Positions 25,791-35,476 of a stretch of 64,000 nucleotides of DNA are shown here, piece after piece; within the stretch, counting starts at the first letter, position 1; each line of letters opens with the position of its first letter. Origin of the DNA: [Scytonema hofmanni] UTEX 2349 (GTDB lineage Bacteria > Cyanobacteriota > Cyanobacteriia > Cyanobacteriales > Nostocaceae); assembly GCF_000582685.1 (NCBI RefSeq), contig NZ_KK073769.1, forward strand, positions 850,186 to 914,185. Reading direction: 5' to 3'. Both the position numbers and the translations under genes were made by a program. The notes under the pieces were generated by a model. The model saw only the letters and a program-made list of their open reading frames with translations, searched no databases and was not told the DNA's origin.

Positions 25791-26797
25791 AGATTTTCAA
25801 GCCAATTATCCTTCTCTTGTTCAAGTAAATGGTTAACACCAAACCCAACTGCGCGATGATGTTGAGATAATTCCGCAGCTAACTTAAGTGCAGCTTGTCT
25901 ACCAATTTCAGTTTCAAATACTGATGAAAATACAGCATCAATTTTACAATCAAGGCAAAACTGACGCAGACGAGATGGTGAACCAACTATCCCAGGTTTA
26001 ATTACAAAAATGTCTCGCCAACCTTGTTTGAAGCAGCATTCAAGTTGTTTGAGTGTGGCGACAGATTCATCTAAAGCTATCTTTGTTTGATGGAAATAAG
26101 ACAATTCCAACATTCTTTGAAATTGATCTACAGATAGCGGTTGTTCGATAAATTCAATTGACACTCGGTTTTGATTTGCCTGAATATTATCACAAGTCCA
26201 CAGCCATAAATTTGCATCTTCATAGCTGAGTCCCCCGTTTGCATCTAATCGCAGTTTTGCATCTGGTGGTAAAGCTTGAGTGAGTAACTCAAAAATTTTC
26301 AGTTCACAGGCGATCGCATACACTCCAATTTTCCATTTAAACGTGCGATATCCCTCTTCCCATAACGTCTGCCATTGTTCCAAAGCAGCCTCTCCTGCTG
26401 GTAATAAAGCACTGTAGGTGAGGGATGAGGGAGAGGGGAGGACAGGGAGACAAGGAGACAGGGGGACAAGGGGACAAGGAGAATAATTCTTCTTTCCCCC
26501 ACTCCCTAGTCCCCGAAGCGCAGACTCAAAGCCAAATTGACAAGCGGGTAATTCATCTGGAATCGAGAAAACCGTCTCCTCAGTAATTTCCGTTGGTAGC
26601 TGACGACAAAATGATAAAGCTTGTTCTATGGTTTCGGAATCAAACCAGCTAATAGGGGCAATTTCTCCCCAGCCAATATTAGTTTCATCTCTGAGGCAAA
26701 GAATAATACCCTCGCGGATATCCCAAGTACCGTGACTCGTAGCGAGGGGACGTATGAATCTCCGTTGATAAGGACGAAACTCAAATTGATAGCGCAT
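25778..26797 (-). CDS. menC: o-Succinylbenzoate synthase MenC
   Basis: 339 aa from ATG 26797 (MRYQFEFRPYQRRF); a longer frame to 26842 only covers heptad repeat. It is an enolase-superfamily enzyme with catalytic Lys in FKWKIG, metal ligands in LRLDANGGL, FIEQPL and ALDESVA, and the second Lys in FVIKPGIVGSPS. It dehydrates SHCHC to o-succinylbenzoate. Oddity: residues of about 28 codons (KKNYSPCPLVPLSPCLPVLPS) are encoded by an in-frame tract of the CTCCTTGTCCCC repeat family inside the capping-to-barrel region, absent from normal MenC. Confidence 0.9.
   Translation of the reverse strand: MRYQFEFRPYQRRFIRPLATSHGTWDIREGIILCLRDETNIGWGEIAPISWFDSETIEQALSFCRQLPTEITEETVFSIPDELPACQFGFESALRGLGSGGKKNYSPCPLVPLSPCLPVLPSPSSLTYSALLPAGEAALEQWQTLWEEGYRTFKWKIGVYAIACELKIFELLTQALPPDAKLRLDANGGLSYEDANLWLWTCDNIQANQNRVSIEFIEQPLSVDQFQRMLELSYFHQTKIALDESVATLKQLECCFKQGWRDIFVIKPGIVGSPSRLRQFCLDCKIDAVFSSVFETEIGRQAALKLAAELSQHHRAVGFGVNHLLEQEKDNWLENLWKF
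26417..26514. repeat. GGGGACAAGG-type repeat tract inside menC
   Basis: Units GAGACAAGGAGACAGG and GGGACAAGGGGACAAGG, the same family as the intergenic tract at 36141, lie within the coding frame of menC. Confidence 0.75.
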
Positions 26798-26903
26798 CAA
26801 TTGTAAGTTGTTGGTGGGTAATGGGTAATGGGCAATGGGCATTGGGCATTGGTAATAATTCTTTTCCTTTCCCCCCTTCCCCTTTCCCCCTCTTCAAATT
26901 CCA

Positions 26904-27800
26904 CTAAAGCATAAAACCCAAACCGAACAGCAAGCAACTCCAAAAATGCACGGCAACAGCGATGAATTTACAGTTGCTGACTTTTTCTGGCTGGTTATGA
27001 TTTTGCAAAACGTGTTTGCATAGTTTGAGGGCAAAGGGTAAACTCAGCCAACTCAGTAATGTCCACACGGGGAACATCCCCAACAGTACAAACACCAAGC
27101 TGAGGGGATAAATACTTGCTGTAAACCAGGTTAAAACCTTGGCACCTCTGGCAGTACCGAGACGAACAATAGGCGATCGCTTGCCGGCAGCTATGTCATC
27201 CTTAACTTGGTGAAAGTGTGAACAAAATAAAATTAAACTCGTGGCAATCCCCACCAACACCGAAGCTGCTAAACTTGTCATGTTCCAGCTTTGGGTTTGA
27301 CTGTAGTATGCTGCCGTCACTGCTAATGGACCAAAGGCGAAAAAGCAAAGAATTTCTCCTAAGCCCTGGTATCCTAAACGAAAGGGAGGTCCTTGGTACA
27401 TGTAGCCTAAGGCACAGCACAACAAAATTATCCCTATCACAGTTAGGTCTTGCTGCCACCAAGCTATTCCTAGTATCCCCAGCAAACCTAATCCCAAACA
27501 AGAATTTCCTAACCAAAATATTAATGCTTTATTTGCTGTTAAATTTACCAGAGAATGATGTTTGTTTTTATCAATCCCCGTTTCGGAATCAAAGACATCA
27601 TTACTGATATTTTCCCACGCCAAAATTAAAATTGCAGATGCTAAAAAAGTAGAAAAAACTACTCCATGAAAAATCTTGGTTTCCGCAAAAGCTACAGCAG
27701 TTCCTACCCAGATAGGCATAATCGCAACGCTGTACATCGGCGGTTTAATTGCCGCCATCCATAATTTTTTGTTGGGATATGAAATCAGCTTTGTAGTCAT
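26904..27800 (-). CDS. menA: 1,4-Dihydroxy-2-naphthoate phytyltransferase MenA
   Basis: This 298-aa integral membrane UbiA-family prenyltransferase adds the phytyl chain in phylloquinone synthesis. The Asp-rich motif NDVFDSETGIDKNKHHSLVN (about 66-85) and the second motif HQVKDDIAAGKRSPIVRLG (about 200) bind the prenyl diphosphate through magnesium. About eight hydrophobic segments are seen. It is leftward, upstream of menC-menE, with a repeat-filled gap of about 105 bases, and divergent from menF. Confidence 0.92.
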   Translation of the reverse strand: MTTKLISYPNKKLWMAAIKPPMYSVAIMPIWVGTAVAFAETKIFHGVVFSTFLASAILILAWENISNDVFDSETGIDKNKHHSLVNLTANKALIFWLGNSCLGLGLLGILGIAWWQQDLTVIGIILLCCALGYMYQGPPFRLGYQGLGEILCFFAFGPLAVTAAYYSQTQSWNMTSLAASVLVGIATSLILFCSHFHQVKDDIAAGKRSPIVRLGTARGAKVLTWFTASIYPLSLVFVLLGMFPVWTLLSWLSLPFALKLCKHVLQNHNQPEKVSNCKFIAVAVHFWSCLLFGLGFML

Positions 27801-28047
27801 CTTGTGTAAGCAATTATGGTTTCAATCTTATACCAGAACAAAAGTCAGATGTGCAGCGATCGCTATTTTTTCTGTGACTGATTTGCCTTAAACTAGTCAT
27901 GACCTGAAATGGTATTGCAACATCGTTATTTGCACTTAGCCACTACGCTGGTTAAACAGCGTCTGAATATGTTACCTGTAAAAATACGACCACGAAATAT
28001 TGCACTTTAGGAAGATAACTTCAAAAAAGTTTACTAAATTTAGATCC

Positions 28048-29463
28048 ATGACAGTTTCACCATGTCGCACCAACTTCAAAGTATATAACAAAGACCTATA
28101 CGAATTTCTGTTAGCGGTTCAGGAGAATTGCCGTCAAAATCATTGTCGGCAGATTGTCAGTATTTCCCTGGAGATTGACTATGTTGATCCTTTGATAGTA
28201 CTTCAACAATTTAATCAAGCAAATGAAATAAATTTTTACTTTGAGAATAGAGGCAAAAAAGAAGCGATCGCTGCCATCGATGCGATCGCCAAATTAGAAA
28301 TCGCCGACAAAGAGCGTTTTCTTATAGCTGAAAATTTTATCAAAGATTGTCTCAAAAATATAATTAATTTCGGTAATACAAATTTACCTTTTTCTCGCGC
28401 TCACTTTTTTTGTTGCTTCAGTTTTTTTGATAAAAATGCCCAACTTGATTATCCATTTCCTGCGGCTAGCATTTTTCTACCCCGTTGGCAAGTAGCTGTG
28501 AAAAATGAACGGTGTATATTAGTTGCTAATACAATCATCAATGCCAGTGTCAATATTGAAAAAGTATTACATAACCTTTGTGAACAAGTCGAGAAAATTC
28601 AATCTTTAGAAGTAAGTACAATAAATCTTGATTTTTCTCGACGTAAATACAGTAAAAAAACTCTACCCAATCCTGATAAATTTAAACTTTCAGTTTTATC
28701 GGTATTGTCAAAAATCCGCTCTAATCACTTGAGTAAAGTTGTTTTAGCAGATGTCCTAGATGTCAAATCAAATCATAAATTTAATTTAGTTCAATCTTTA
28801 AACAATCTTCGACAATTACATCCTAATTGTTATGTATTTTCTACAAGTAATGGTAAGGGACAAAACTTTATTGGTGCAAGCCCAGAACGGTTAATTAGTA
28901 TTCACCAACAACAATTAATTACTGATGCTTTGGCAGGTTCTGCACCTAGAGGTAAAACACCTGCTGAAGATGCAGCAAATGGCGATCGCTTGCTAAATAA
29001 CGAAAAAGAAAGGCACGAACATTCACTAGTAATTGATTTTATCACGCAACGCCTATCTGAACTAGGTTTATTACCGCAAATGTTATCACCGCGTCTGCGA
29101 CAATTATCTAACATTCAGCATTTATGGACACCAATTAGTGCTATAGTTCCCACTAACGTACACCCGTTAAAAATAGTCGCGCAATTGCATCCTACACCAG
29201 CCGTTGCTGGTGCAGCTAGAGATATTGCCTGTGCAGAAATTCTTCGTCATGAAAGCTTTGAGAGGGGTTTGTATGCGGCACCACTGGGTTGGGTTGATTC
29301 TGAGGGTAACTGTGAGTTTATTGTCGGAATTCGTTCGGCGCTGATTGATGGCGATCGCGCTAGACTTTATGCAGGTGCAGGTATCGTCGCCGGTTCCGAT
29401 CCCGACAAAGAACTAGCAGAAATTCAACTTAAACTTCAGGCTTTATTGAAAGCATTAGTTTAA
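28048..29463 (+). CDS. menF: Isochorismate synthase MenF
   Basis: About 471 aa from ATG 28048 (MTVSPCRTNFKVYN); an ATG at 28000 would add 16 residues. The chorismate-binding enzyme domain fills the second half: IRSNHLSKVVLADVLDV, GASPERLISIHQQQLITDALAGSAPRG, LLNNEKERHEHSLVIDFI, LHPTPAVAGAARDIA, ERGLYAAPLGWVDSEGNCEFIVGIRSALI and ARLYAGAGIVAGSDPDKELAE. It converts chorismate to isochorismate, the first committed step of phylloquinone synthesis, and stands divergent from menA-menC-menE. Confidence 0.9.
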   Translation: MTVSPCRTNFKVYNKDLYEFLLAVQENCRQNHCRQIVSISLEIDYVDPLIVLQQFNQANEINFYFENRGKKEAIAAIDAIAKLEIADKERFLIAENFIKDCLKNIINFGNTNLPFSRAHFFCCFSFFDKNAQLDYPFPAASIFLPRWQVAVKNERCILVANTIINASVNIEKVLHNLCEQVEKIQSLEVSTINLDFSRRKYSKKTLPNPDKFKLSVLSVLSKIRSNHLSKVVLADVLDVKSNHKFNLVQSLNNLRQLHPNCYVFSTSNGKGQNFIGASPERLISIHQQQLITDALAGSAPRGKTPAEDAANGDRLLNNEKERHEHSLVIDFITQRLSELGLLPQMLSPRLRQLSNIQHLWTPISAIVPTNVHPLKIVAQLHPTPAVAGAARDIACAEILRHESFERGLYAAPLGWVDSEGNCEFIVGIRSALIDGDRARLYAGAGIVAGSDPDKELAEIQLKLQALLKALV

Positions 29464-29483
29464 ATAAAAACGCCACAATCGTC

Positions 29484-29512
29484 GTAGAGACGTTCCGTCG
29501 GAACGTCTTTAC
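29484..29512. repeat. Dispersed hairpin repeat, GTAGAGACGTTCCG type
   Basis: Near-perfect copy just after menF. It is followed by a GGTGCGTTAACGAAGTAACGCACC hairpin-like motif (about 29521-29544), whose GTGCGTTA..TAACGCAC arms recur near 29657-29680, and by another AGACGTAG-type copy near 29600. Confidence 0.8.
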
Positions 29513-29710
29513 AATAGTAGGGTGCGTTAACGAAGTAACGCACCTTGTAAATGCACATCGACCGCTATGCTTATAATGCGTTACCCAAAACCCTTGATTA
29601 GATGTAGTAGTGCTACGTCTCTACATTCATTTTCACTCCTATGTCTAACCAATTCTGGTGCGTTACACTTCGTTAACACACCCTACATTTAAAGTTTAGC
29701 TAGCTACTGA

Positions 29711-30268
29711 TTATTCATAGGAACCGTAAAGCCAATTACCAGAACTATTGACATCTTCACTGATATGAAACTCTTTGGAGGCTTGAACATATTCATCGCG
29801 TGAAATATGTCCATCAGCGTTGCTATCTAAATGCACAAAAGCTGTTTCAGCATCTTTTTCAGTCAGACCAATGGCTACAAAAAAATGGTTATATTCGCTC
29901 TTGCTAATTTGATCGTTATTATTAGCATCCAAAATGTCGAATATCACATTAGCTTTAGCAGTGTGAGCGTTTTGAAGTTCTGTTGAATTAGAAAAATTAT
30001 TAATTGAATTCTCTACCACCTTCAAGTATTCTTCTAAGCTAACTTTACCATCGCCATTAATATCAGCCGGTTGCCAAAAATTCGTCCATATTGCTGAATA
30101 TTTTGCTTGTAAGTCTAGAAATTCTGATGAGTCTGGTTGCCAATTACGCAGTTTAGCAAGATTGCTAGCACAACGTTCTAGATCAATTGGTTCTACAAAA
30201 CCACTTCCATCTAAATCGTATACCTGAAAATTTTTAGTGTGTTTTTTTTGCAATAGTTGACTTAACAT
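29711..30268 (-). CDS. EF-hand calcium-binding protein (calerythrin-like)
   Basis: About 185 aa with four EF-hand positions. The loops are DLDGSGFVEPID, DINGDGKVSLEE, DANNNDQISKSE and DSNADGHISRDE, each with the D-x-[DN]-x-[DN]-G/D-x-[IVF] pattern and a Glu or near-Glu at position 12. This resembles prokaryotic calerythrin or sarcoplasmic-type calcium-binding proteins, likely a cytosolic calcium buffer or sensor. No signal peptide is seen. The ATG at 30268 (MLSQLLQKKHTKNF) is chosen; an upstream extension to 30328 lacks family features. Confidence 0.87.
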   Translation of the reverse strand: MLSQLLQKKHTKNFQVYDLDGSGFVEPIDLERCASNLAKLRNWQPDSSEFLDLQAKYSAIWTNFWQPADINGDGKVSLEEYLKVVENSINNFSNSTELQNAHTAKANVIFDILDANNNDQISKSEYNHFFVAIGLTEKDAETAFVHLDSNADGHISRDEYVQASKEFHISEDVNSSGNWLYGSYE

Positions 30269-30515
30269 TTGTATTAGTCCTGCTATTTTTACATATCGAA
30301 TTATACCTCTACAGGGCAAACACACCATGTCAAAAAAAGGATTTTATTCTCAATCGACTCTAAAATAGTCGCATTAATGCCTGCTTATTGACACAAGTTT
30401 AGCGTAGGTGTAGCCCGTCGTAGCGATCGCTTTGAGTCTTGGAAACTAAACCAATTTAAGACCAAATTTTTGTGTAATTAATTTTGTCCGACTACTTAAC
30501 TAGCAACTTGGGTTA

Positions 30516-31826
30516 CTATTTCAAATCTCTATGAGTAAAAGATTTAGCATTCTTCCCAGTGTAAGTATTTACAACATGACCATCGCCAATCATTTGATAT
30601 TTGTATGTTATCAAACCTTCTAAACCGACGGGACCCCGAGGTGGCATTTGTTGAGTACTAATTCCCACTTCTGCACCGAAACCATAGCGGAAACCATCAG
30701 CAAAGCGAGTAGAACAGTTGTGGTAAACTCCAGCTGCATTTACTAGCGCTAAGAAACTTTTTGCTGCTTCTACATCTTCAGTAATAATCGCTTCGGTATG
30801 ACGAGAACCATAATCGTTAATATGTGCGATCGCATCTCCTAAAGAATCAACAATCTTAATTGACAAAATCAAATCACTGTATTCTGTTTCCCAGTCTTCT
30901 TCTGTTGCCGCTACAATATCAGGCAAAATTTCCCGGCTGCGTTCATCTCCTCTTAATTCCACATTAACTTTTTGTAACGCATCAGCAACTTTTGGTAAAA
31001 ATGTTGTCGCAATATCCGAGTGAATTAACAAGGTTTCAATGGCATTGCAAGCAGCCGGATATTGAATTTTAGAATCAATTGTAATCGTCACAGCTTTGGC
31101 AATATCAGCAACTTTATCTATATAAAGATGACAAATTCCATCCGCGTGACCTAATACAGAAATGCGGGTATTTTCCTGGACAAATCGCACAAAAGAATTA
31201 GAACCTCTAGGAATAATTAAATCTACATATTTATCTAACTTCAAAAGTTCTAAAGTTTCTTCTCTCGTTGTCAGCAACTGCACCGCATCCGGGTTAACAG
31301 CAGTTTGGGATAAACCTTGTTTAATTGCTTTAACTATCGCTTCGCAAGAACGAATCGCTTCTTTTCCACCTTTGAGAATAACACCATTTCCCGACTTAAT
31401 AGCTAAAGAAGCAATTTGAATTGCTGCTTCTGGACGCGCTTCAAAAATAACACCCAAAACGCCTAAAGGACAAGTAATTCGCTTGAGAATTAAGTTCGTA
31501 TCAATTTCGCGATGAATCTGCACCGCACCAACTGGATCGTCTAGTTTACCTACATCTCGTACCCCAGCGATCGCATCTCTTAACTTATGTTCATCCAACT
31601 GCAAGCGCTTGTAAAGCGGTTTGGCAATTCCTTCAGTAGCTGCCGCTTCACAATCTGTAATATTCGCTTGTAAAATTTCATCTTTCGCCGATTCTAAAGC
31701 AATAGCGATCGCTTCAATCGCTTGATTCTTCACTTCGCTAGAGAGAATCCCTAACTTACTAGCAGCAAGTCGGGTTTTTTGAGCGATCGTAATTAAATCC
31801 GAGGTATCAACTTGGGAAATACTCAT
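30516..31826 (-). CDS. proA: Gamma-glutamyl phosphate reductase ProA
   Basis: 436 aa from ATG 31826 (MSISQVDTSDLITIAQ), better than a start at 31895. It is an aldehyde-dehydrogenase-fold enzyme making glutamate semialdehyde for proline synthesis. Seen: CPLGVLGVIFEARPEAAIQIASLAIKSGN, the active Cys in QYPAACNAIETLLIH, GFRYGFGAEVGISTQQMPPRGPVGLEGL, and YKYQMIGDGH at the end. Length and motifs are normal. It is monocistronic here; no proB lies nearby. Confidence 0.95.
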   Translation of the reverse strand: MSISQVDTSDLITIAQKTRLAASKLGILSSEVKNQAIEAIAIALESAKDEILQANITDCEAAATEGIAKPLYKRLQLDEHKLRDAIAGVRDVGKLDDPVGAVQIHREIDTNLILKRITCPLGVLGVIFEARPEAAIQIASLAIKSGNGVILKGGKEAIRSCEAIVKAIKQGLSQTAVNPDAVQLLTTREETLELLKLDKYVDLIIPRGSNSFVRFVQENTRISVLGHADGICHLYIDKVADIAKAVTITIDSKIQYPAACNAIETLLIHSDIATTFLPKVADALQKVNVELRGDERSREILPDIVAATEEDWETEYSDLILSIKIVDSLGDAIAHINDYGSRHTEAIITEDVEAAKSFLALVNAAGVYHNCSTRFADGFRYGFGAEVGISTQQMPPRGPVGLEGLITYKYQMIGDGHVVNTYTGKNAKSFTHRDLK

Positions 31827-32258
31827 ACCACAAAACTTTTTGCATTTACCCAATTTTATCAATCTTAGGCGATTTTGAAGCTGCATCAAAAACATCGTTT
31901 ATTAGAGTAGTGTTTGATGCGTGTTGTCGCATCGCATATTTCCCTACGTCAGTTTTCACTTTTATTAGACTATACTAATCCCGTAGAGACGTTCCACCGG
32001 AACGTCTCTCAATGGTCAGTGAAATTTATGACATTTGCCGCTAAAAATAAATGTGGCATAACTATGATTTTGCTTACTGTCAGAGCATTTCGCAATTATT
32101 GATTTTTGAATTAATCCTTTAATTGCATAATTGGACTTCACTCACACCTATTAAAAATATAGATCAAGGTTACAGTATAAGCCTTGTTTCGCTTGTGCCT
32201 GATACGCTTTTCTAACTTTCGATTTTCCCCCAACATTTACTTTTTTTGGAGAATTATA
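31827..32258. other. Intergenic region between divergent proA and the peptidoglycan-binding gene
   Basis: Contains a dispersed hairpin copy at 31983-32010 (GTAGAGACGTTCC and GGAACGTCTCTC). The remainder is AT-rich and probably carries both promoters. Confidence 0.5.
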
Positions 32259-32723
32259 ATGGAATCTACCAACGATGTTTCTGCTAAACTCAACAAACCT
32301 GTATTGAAAGAAGGTTCCACAGGTGATGCAGTCAAAGAACTGCAAGAACTTCTCAAAAAATACAATACTTACGCAGGTGCCATTGATGGTTTATTTGGTG
32401 CTCTGACGAAAAAAGGTGTCATAGCCTTTCAACATCGCGTATTTCTCGAAGAAGATGGTATTGTTGACGATAATGCTTGGAGAGCTTTGTTTAAAGGTGC
32501 GCCAGTCGATATGCCAATTTTGAAGAAAGGCAGCAAAGGCGACTTGGTGATAATTGTTCAGAATATTCTCAAGTCTACCAAAGATTATAACGGTGCGATC
32601 GACGGTGAATTTGCTTCTAAGCTAGAACGTGCGGTGAAGCACCTGCAAAGACGTACTGAGTTGCCTGATGATGGCATTGTTGAAGATCGCACTTGGTTCG
32701 AGTTAAGCAAAATTCCGCATTAA
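32259..32723 (+). CDS. Peptidoglycan-binding-domain protein (two PGB_1 repeats)
   Basis: 154 aa from ATG 32259, with TTTGGAGAATT as ribosome site. Two PG_binding_1 domains are seen: LKEGSTGDAVKELQELLKKY..IDGLFGALTKKGVIAFQHR..DGIVDDNAWRAL, and LKKGSKGDLVIIVQNILKST..IDGEFASKLERAVKHLQRR..DGIVEDRTWFEL. There is no catalytic domain and no clear signal peptide, so either export is non-classical or it acts in the cytosol. Role unknown. Confidence 0.85.
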   Translation: MESTNDVSAKLNKPVLKEGSTGDAVKELQELLKKYNTYAGAIDGLFGALTKKGVIAFQHRVFLEEDGIVDDNAWRALFKGAPVDMPILKKGSKGDLVIIVQNILKSTKDYNGAIDGEFASKLERAVKHLQRRTELPDDGIVEDRTWFELSKIPH

Positions 32724-32730
32724 ACCGTCA

Positions 32731-32787
32731 CAAGAGACGTAGCAATGCTACGTCTCTACAAGACGTTTCACCGAAACGTCTCTACAA
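32731..32787. repeat. Pair of adjacent dispersed hairpin repeats
   Basis: AGAGACGTAGCAATGCTACGTCTCT is followed directly by AGACGTTTCACCGAAACGTCT. The tail GTCGGACATGATATAA matches the tail of the copy at 16129. Confidence 0.8.
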
Positions 32788-32989
32788 TATGTGATTTGTC
32801 GGACATGATATAAAAACACTCCCCTCCCCTACTTACGCGATTCACAGATAAAAATTAAAGAAACTTTATATAAATAGTGAAAACACATATCTACATATGT
32901 GTCGAAAAATTTTTCCGTAATTGCGGTGGCGATCGCTGTATCTATTGAGTATTGATAGATAAATACTACTCCTCCTAAAGGGAGACACT

Positions 32990-34975
32990 ATGTCACTGCA
33001 ATCTGGAATAGATGCCTTTAAAATCGGACGTTATCAAGAAGCGATCGAATTACTAGAAGAATTCAGTCGAAATTGTGTTGATGAAATTTCTCCAGGCTAT
33101 TTAAACGCGCAGATGTGGCTGTTGAAAGCGTATCAAGCCACTGGAAAAATTGAAAAAGCTAGGGAACTGTGTCAGCAGTTAATGAGCAGCGATAATTTAG
33201 AGATACGCGCTTGGGCAGAAAAAGCTTACCCTACTTTACCTCAGCCTTTAAAAACGCCATCTCGCAGCGATCGCGCTCCTACATCTGGTGTTAACTTAGC
33301 GATGAAGGGTGTCGGTGGTAGTTTAGCACTAGCATCTGGTGTCACCCTCACCTTGCTGTTTGGCATGGTGTTCGTTTTAGGTTTAGCCCTGGTATTCATT
33401 GTCAACAGCGATGCACCTGTAAATGGACTAGCGATCGCTCTAGCGATCGCTGTTATTTTCAACCTCGCTGCCTTCTTTCTGTCTCCCTTTTTGATGGACT
33501 TAACCCAAAATTGGCTCTACCATACTCGTTGGGTAGACTTGGCAGAAGTTGAAAATCTCAGTCCAGAAACAGCCAGAGTAATTCGTCGCGTTTGTCAGCA
33601 GAAAAAATTAAAAATTCCCCGTTTGGGAATCATTGACGACGAAAACCCCACGGCTTTTACTTACGGATCATTACCCAATAGCGCTCGCTTAGTAGTTAGT
33701 CACGGACTTTTCACCTATTTAGATGATGATGAAATTGCTACCGTCTACGCCCACGAATTAGGACACATCGTCCACTGGGACTTTGCGGTAATGACAGTAG
33801 CTTCCACCCTAGTGCAAATTTGCTATTTGATTTACATCACAGCTAGAAACCTTGGGCGTGGGGGCGGTGATAGTAAAATCAAAGATGCGGCACAAACTGC
33901 TGCTCTAGCGGCATATGTGTTTTACTTTATCGGTACATATTTAGTACTGTACCTCTCCCGCACACGAGAATACTTTGCTGACCACTTTGCCGCAGAAACC
34001 ACCGGCAACCCCAACGGACTTTCCCGCGCTTTAGTGAAAATAGCCTACGGCATTTTAGAAGAAGGTTCGCGATCAAAAGAACCCAGCCGCTTAATTGAAG
34101 GTACTCGCGCTTTGGGTATTTACGATCATAAAGCGGCTGCGTCTACCGGAACCGCTTACCGCATTGCTTCCGATCCGCAAAAAATCGGTCGCGTCTTTTT
34201 GTGGGATATGTTTAATCCGTGGGGTTGGTGGATGGAGTTAAATTCCACTCATCCCCTGACTGGAAAACGAGTCCGCGCTCTGAGCACCTATGCAGAACAG
34301 CTAGGTTTACCAACTGAGTTCGATATGGGACGAGTTATTGGTGAAGGCAAAACTCTGAATAAAAGTAAGCTTTATGGCAGCTTCTTCTTAGATGTTATCC
34401 TGTACGGTGCTGAAACCATTGGGTTTGTCGCCGGCTTAGTTATTGGGGCTATTCTTTGGTCAAGTTCACAAAACCCAGGTTTGATGCTGGGTATACCATT
34501 CATCGGCTTAGGTGTAGGAGTGGTAATCAAAGCCTTTATTATGTTCCCTAGCTACAGCCAAGCCCCAGAAACTGACGTTCTCACCTTGATGTCAGATCCT
34601 TATGCTAGTCCGTTGCGTGGAAGACCTGCGAAACTGGAAGGTAGACTAATTGGTCGTGGTGATTCCGGTTATAAATTTGGTTCTGACTTGAAAATCCAAG
34701 ACCGTAGCGGAATGCTTTATTTGCATTATGCTTCGCGCTTTGGTCCGATTGGTAACTTCTTGTTTGGAATGAAACGAGTTGAAAGCTTGATTGGTGAATC
34801 AGTTGGTGCGGTAGGTTGGTTCCGTCGAGGTGTGGCACCGTGGATGGATTTAAGTCAACTTAACAGTGAAAGCGGCACCATTGTCAACAGTTACCATCGC
34901 TTTTGGTCATTCGTCTTCGGTGGCGGATCGATTATCTTAGGAGTGGTCATTACATTGTTTATGACCGGCAGATAG
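32990..34975 (+). CDS. M48-family membrane metalloprotease with N-terminal TPR-like segment
   Basis: 661 aa. Residues 1-90 are TPR-like helices (GRYQEAIELLEEFSRN, KAYQATGKIEKARELCQQL). Two membrane spans follow (SLALASGVTLTLLFGMVFVLGLAL, GLAIALAIAVIFNLAAFFL), then the HtpX/M48 zinc protease domain with HELGH and a downstream EYFADHFA Glu ligand. The C-terminal 200 residues hold further hydrophobic segments and an OB-like stretch (DPYASPLRGRPAKLEGRLIGRG). A strong ribosome site AAAGGGAGACACT precedes the ATG. The likely role is membrane protein quality control. Confidence 0.88.
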   Translation: MSLQSGIDAFKIGRYQEAIELLEEFSRNCVDEISPGYLNAQMWLLKAYQATGKIEKARELCQQLMSSDNLEIRAWAEKAYPTLPQPLKTPSRSDRAPTSGVNLAMKGVGGSLALASGVTLTLLFGMVFVLGLALVFIVNSDAPVNGLAIALAIAVIFNLAAFFLSPFLMDLTQNWLYHTRWVDLAEVENLSPETARVIRRVCQQKKLKIPRLGIIDDENPTAFTYGSLPNSARLVVSHGLFTYLDDDEIATVYAHELGHIVHWDFAVMTVASTLVQICYLIYITARNLGRGGGDSKIKDAAQTAALAAYVFYFIGTYLVLYLSRTREYFADHFAAETTGNPNGLSRALVKIAYGILEEGSRSKEPSRLIEGTRALGIYDHKAAASTGTAYRIASDPQKIGRVFLWDMFNPWGWWMELNSTHPLTGKRVRALSTYAEQLGLPTEFDMGRVIGEGKTLNKSKLYGSFFLDVILYGAETIGFVAGLVIGAILWSSSQNPGLMLGIPFIGLGVGVVIKAFIMFPSYSQAPETDVLTLMSDPYASPLRGRPAKLEGRLIGRGDSGYKFGSDLKIQDRSGMLYLHYASRFGPIGNFLFGMKRVESLIGESVGAVGWFRRGVAPWMDLSQLNSESGTIVNSYHRFWSFVFGGGSIILGVVITLFMTGR

Positions 34976-35044
34976 CTAAATTTTAGCTTGCTGTCAGAGC
35001 ATTTCTAATTTATCCAAGCTGTAATTACAAAGGAGGTGGTGAGT

Positions 35045-35341
35045 CAATACGGTTCGGTTAAGGTGCATAGTCCTTAAAGATCCCCCTTACTCCCCCTTAA
35101 AAAGCTACGGTGTACACACAAATCGCAAAAACCTCACCCTCGCTTTTAGCTACGCTAAAATCTTTCCCTCTCCTTGTTAAGGAGAGGGATGTCCGGAACG
35201 GACAGGGTGAGGTTTTTAAGATTTTGGGTAATTTGATGAGTTGTGTATACACCGTAGCCTTAAAAAGGGGGAAATAGAGCTATTCTTAGCCTGCCTTAAA
35301 AAGGGGGGTTGGGGGGATCGAGTCTTATCCGAAACGTATTG
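35045..35341. mobile_element. Outer miniature inverted-repeat element, split by a second one
   Basis: Termini CAATACGGTTCGG and CCGAAACGTATTG are inverted copies with one mismatch. Both flanks carry the identical 10-bp direct repeat GGTGGTGAGT (35035-35044 and 35342-35351), a target duplication. Sub-terminal arms GATCCCCCTTA and CCCCCTTAAAAAG have inverted partners near 35258-35318. No coding capacity. A related end occurs at 47721. Confidence 0.75.
35104..35258. mobile_element. Inner 155-bp miniature inverted-repeat element
   Basis: Begins GCTACGGTGTACACACAA and ends TTGTGTATACACCGTAGC, which are inverted copies with one mismatch. It is flanked by the perfect 8-bp duplication CTTAAAAA (35096-35103 and 35259-35266). 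Further inside, AAAAACCTCACCCT and AGGGTGAGGTTTTT pair. It sits inside the element at 35045-35341. Confidence 0.78.
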
Positions 35342-35441
35342 GGTGGTGAGTAACTGCCTCCTTTTATTGTGTGGGTTAGATTGCAATATGCTTGGTGTTA
35401 TATCATCTCAGGTAAATTAACTATGCGTTATCACAAAGCCA

Positions 35442-35468
35442 AGAGACGTAGCACTGCTACGTCTCTAC
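35442..35468. repeat. Dispersed hairpin repeat, AGAGACGTAGCA type
   Basis: AGAGACGTAGCACTGCTACG followed by TCTCTAC, downstream of the uspA-like gene. Confidence 0.8.
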
Positions 35469-35476
35469 ATTTATTT

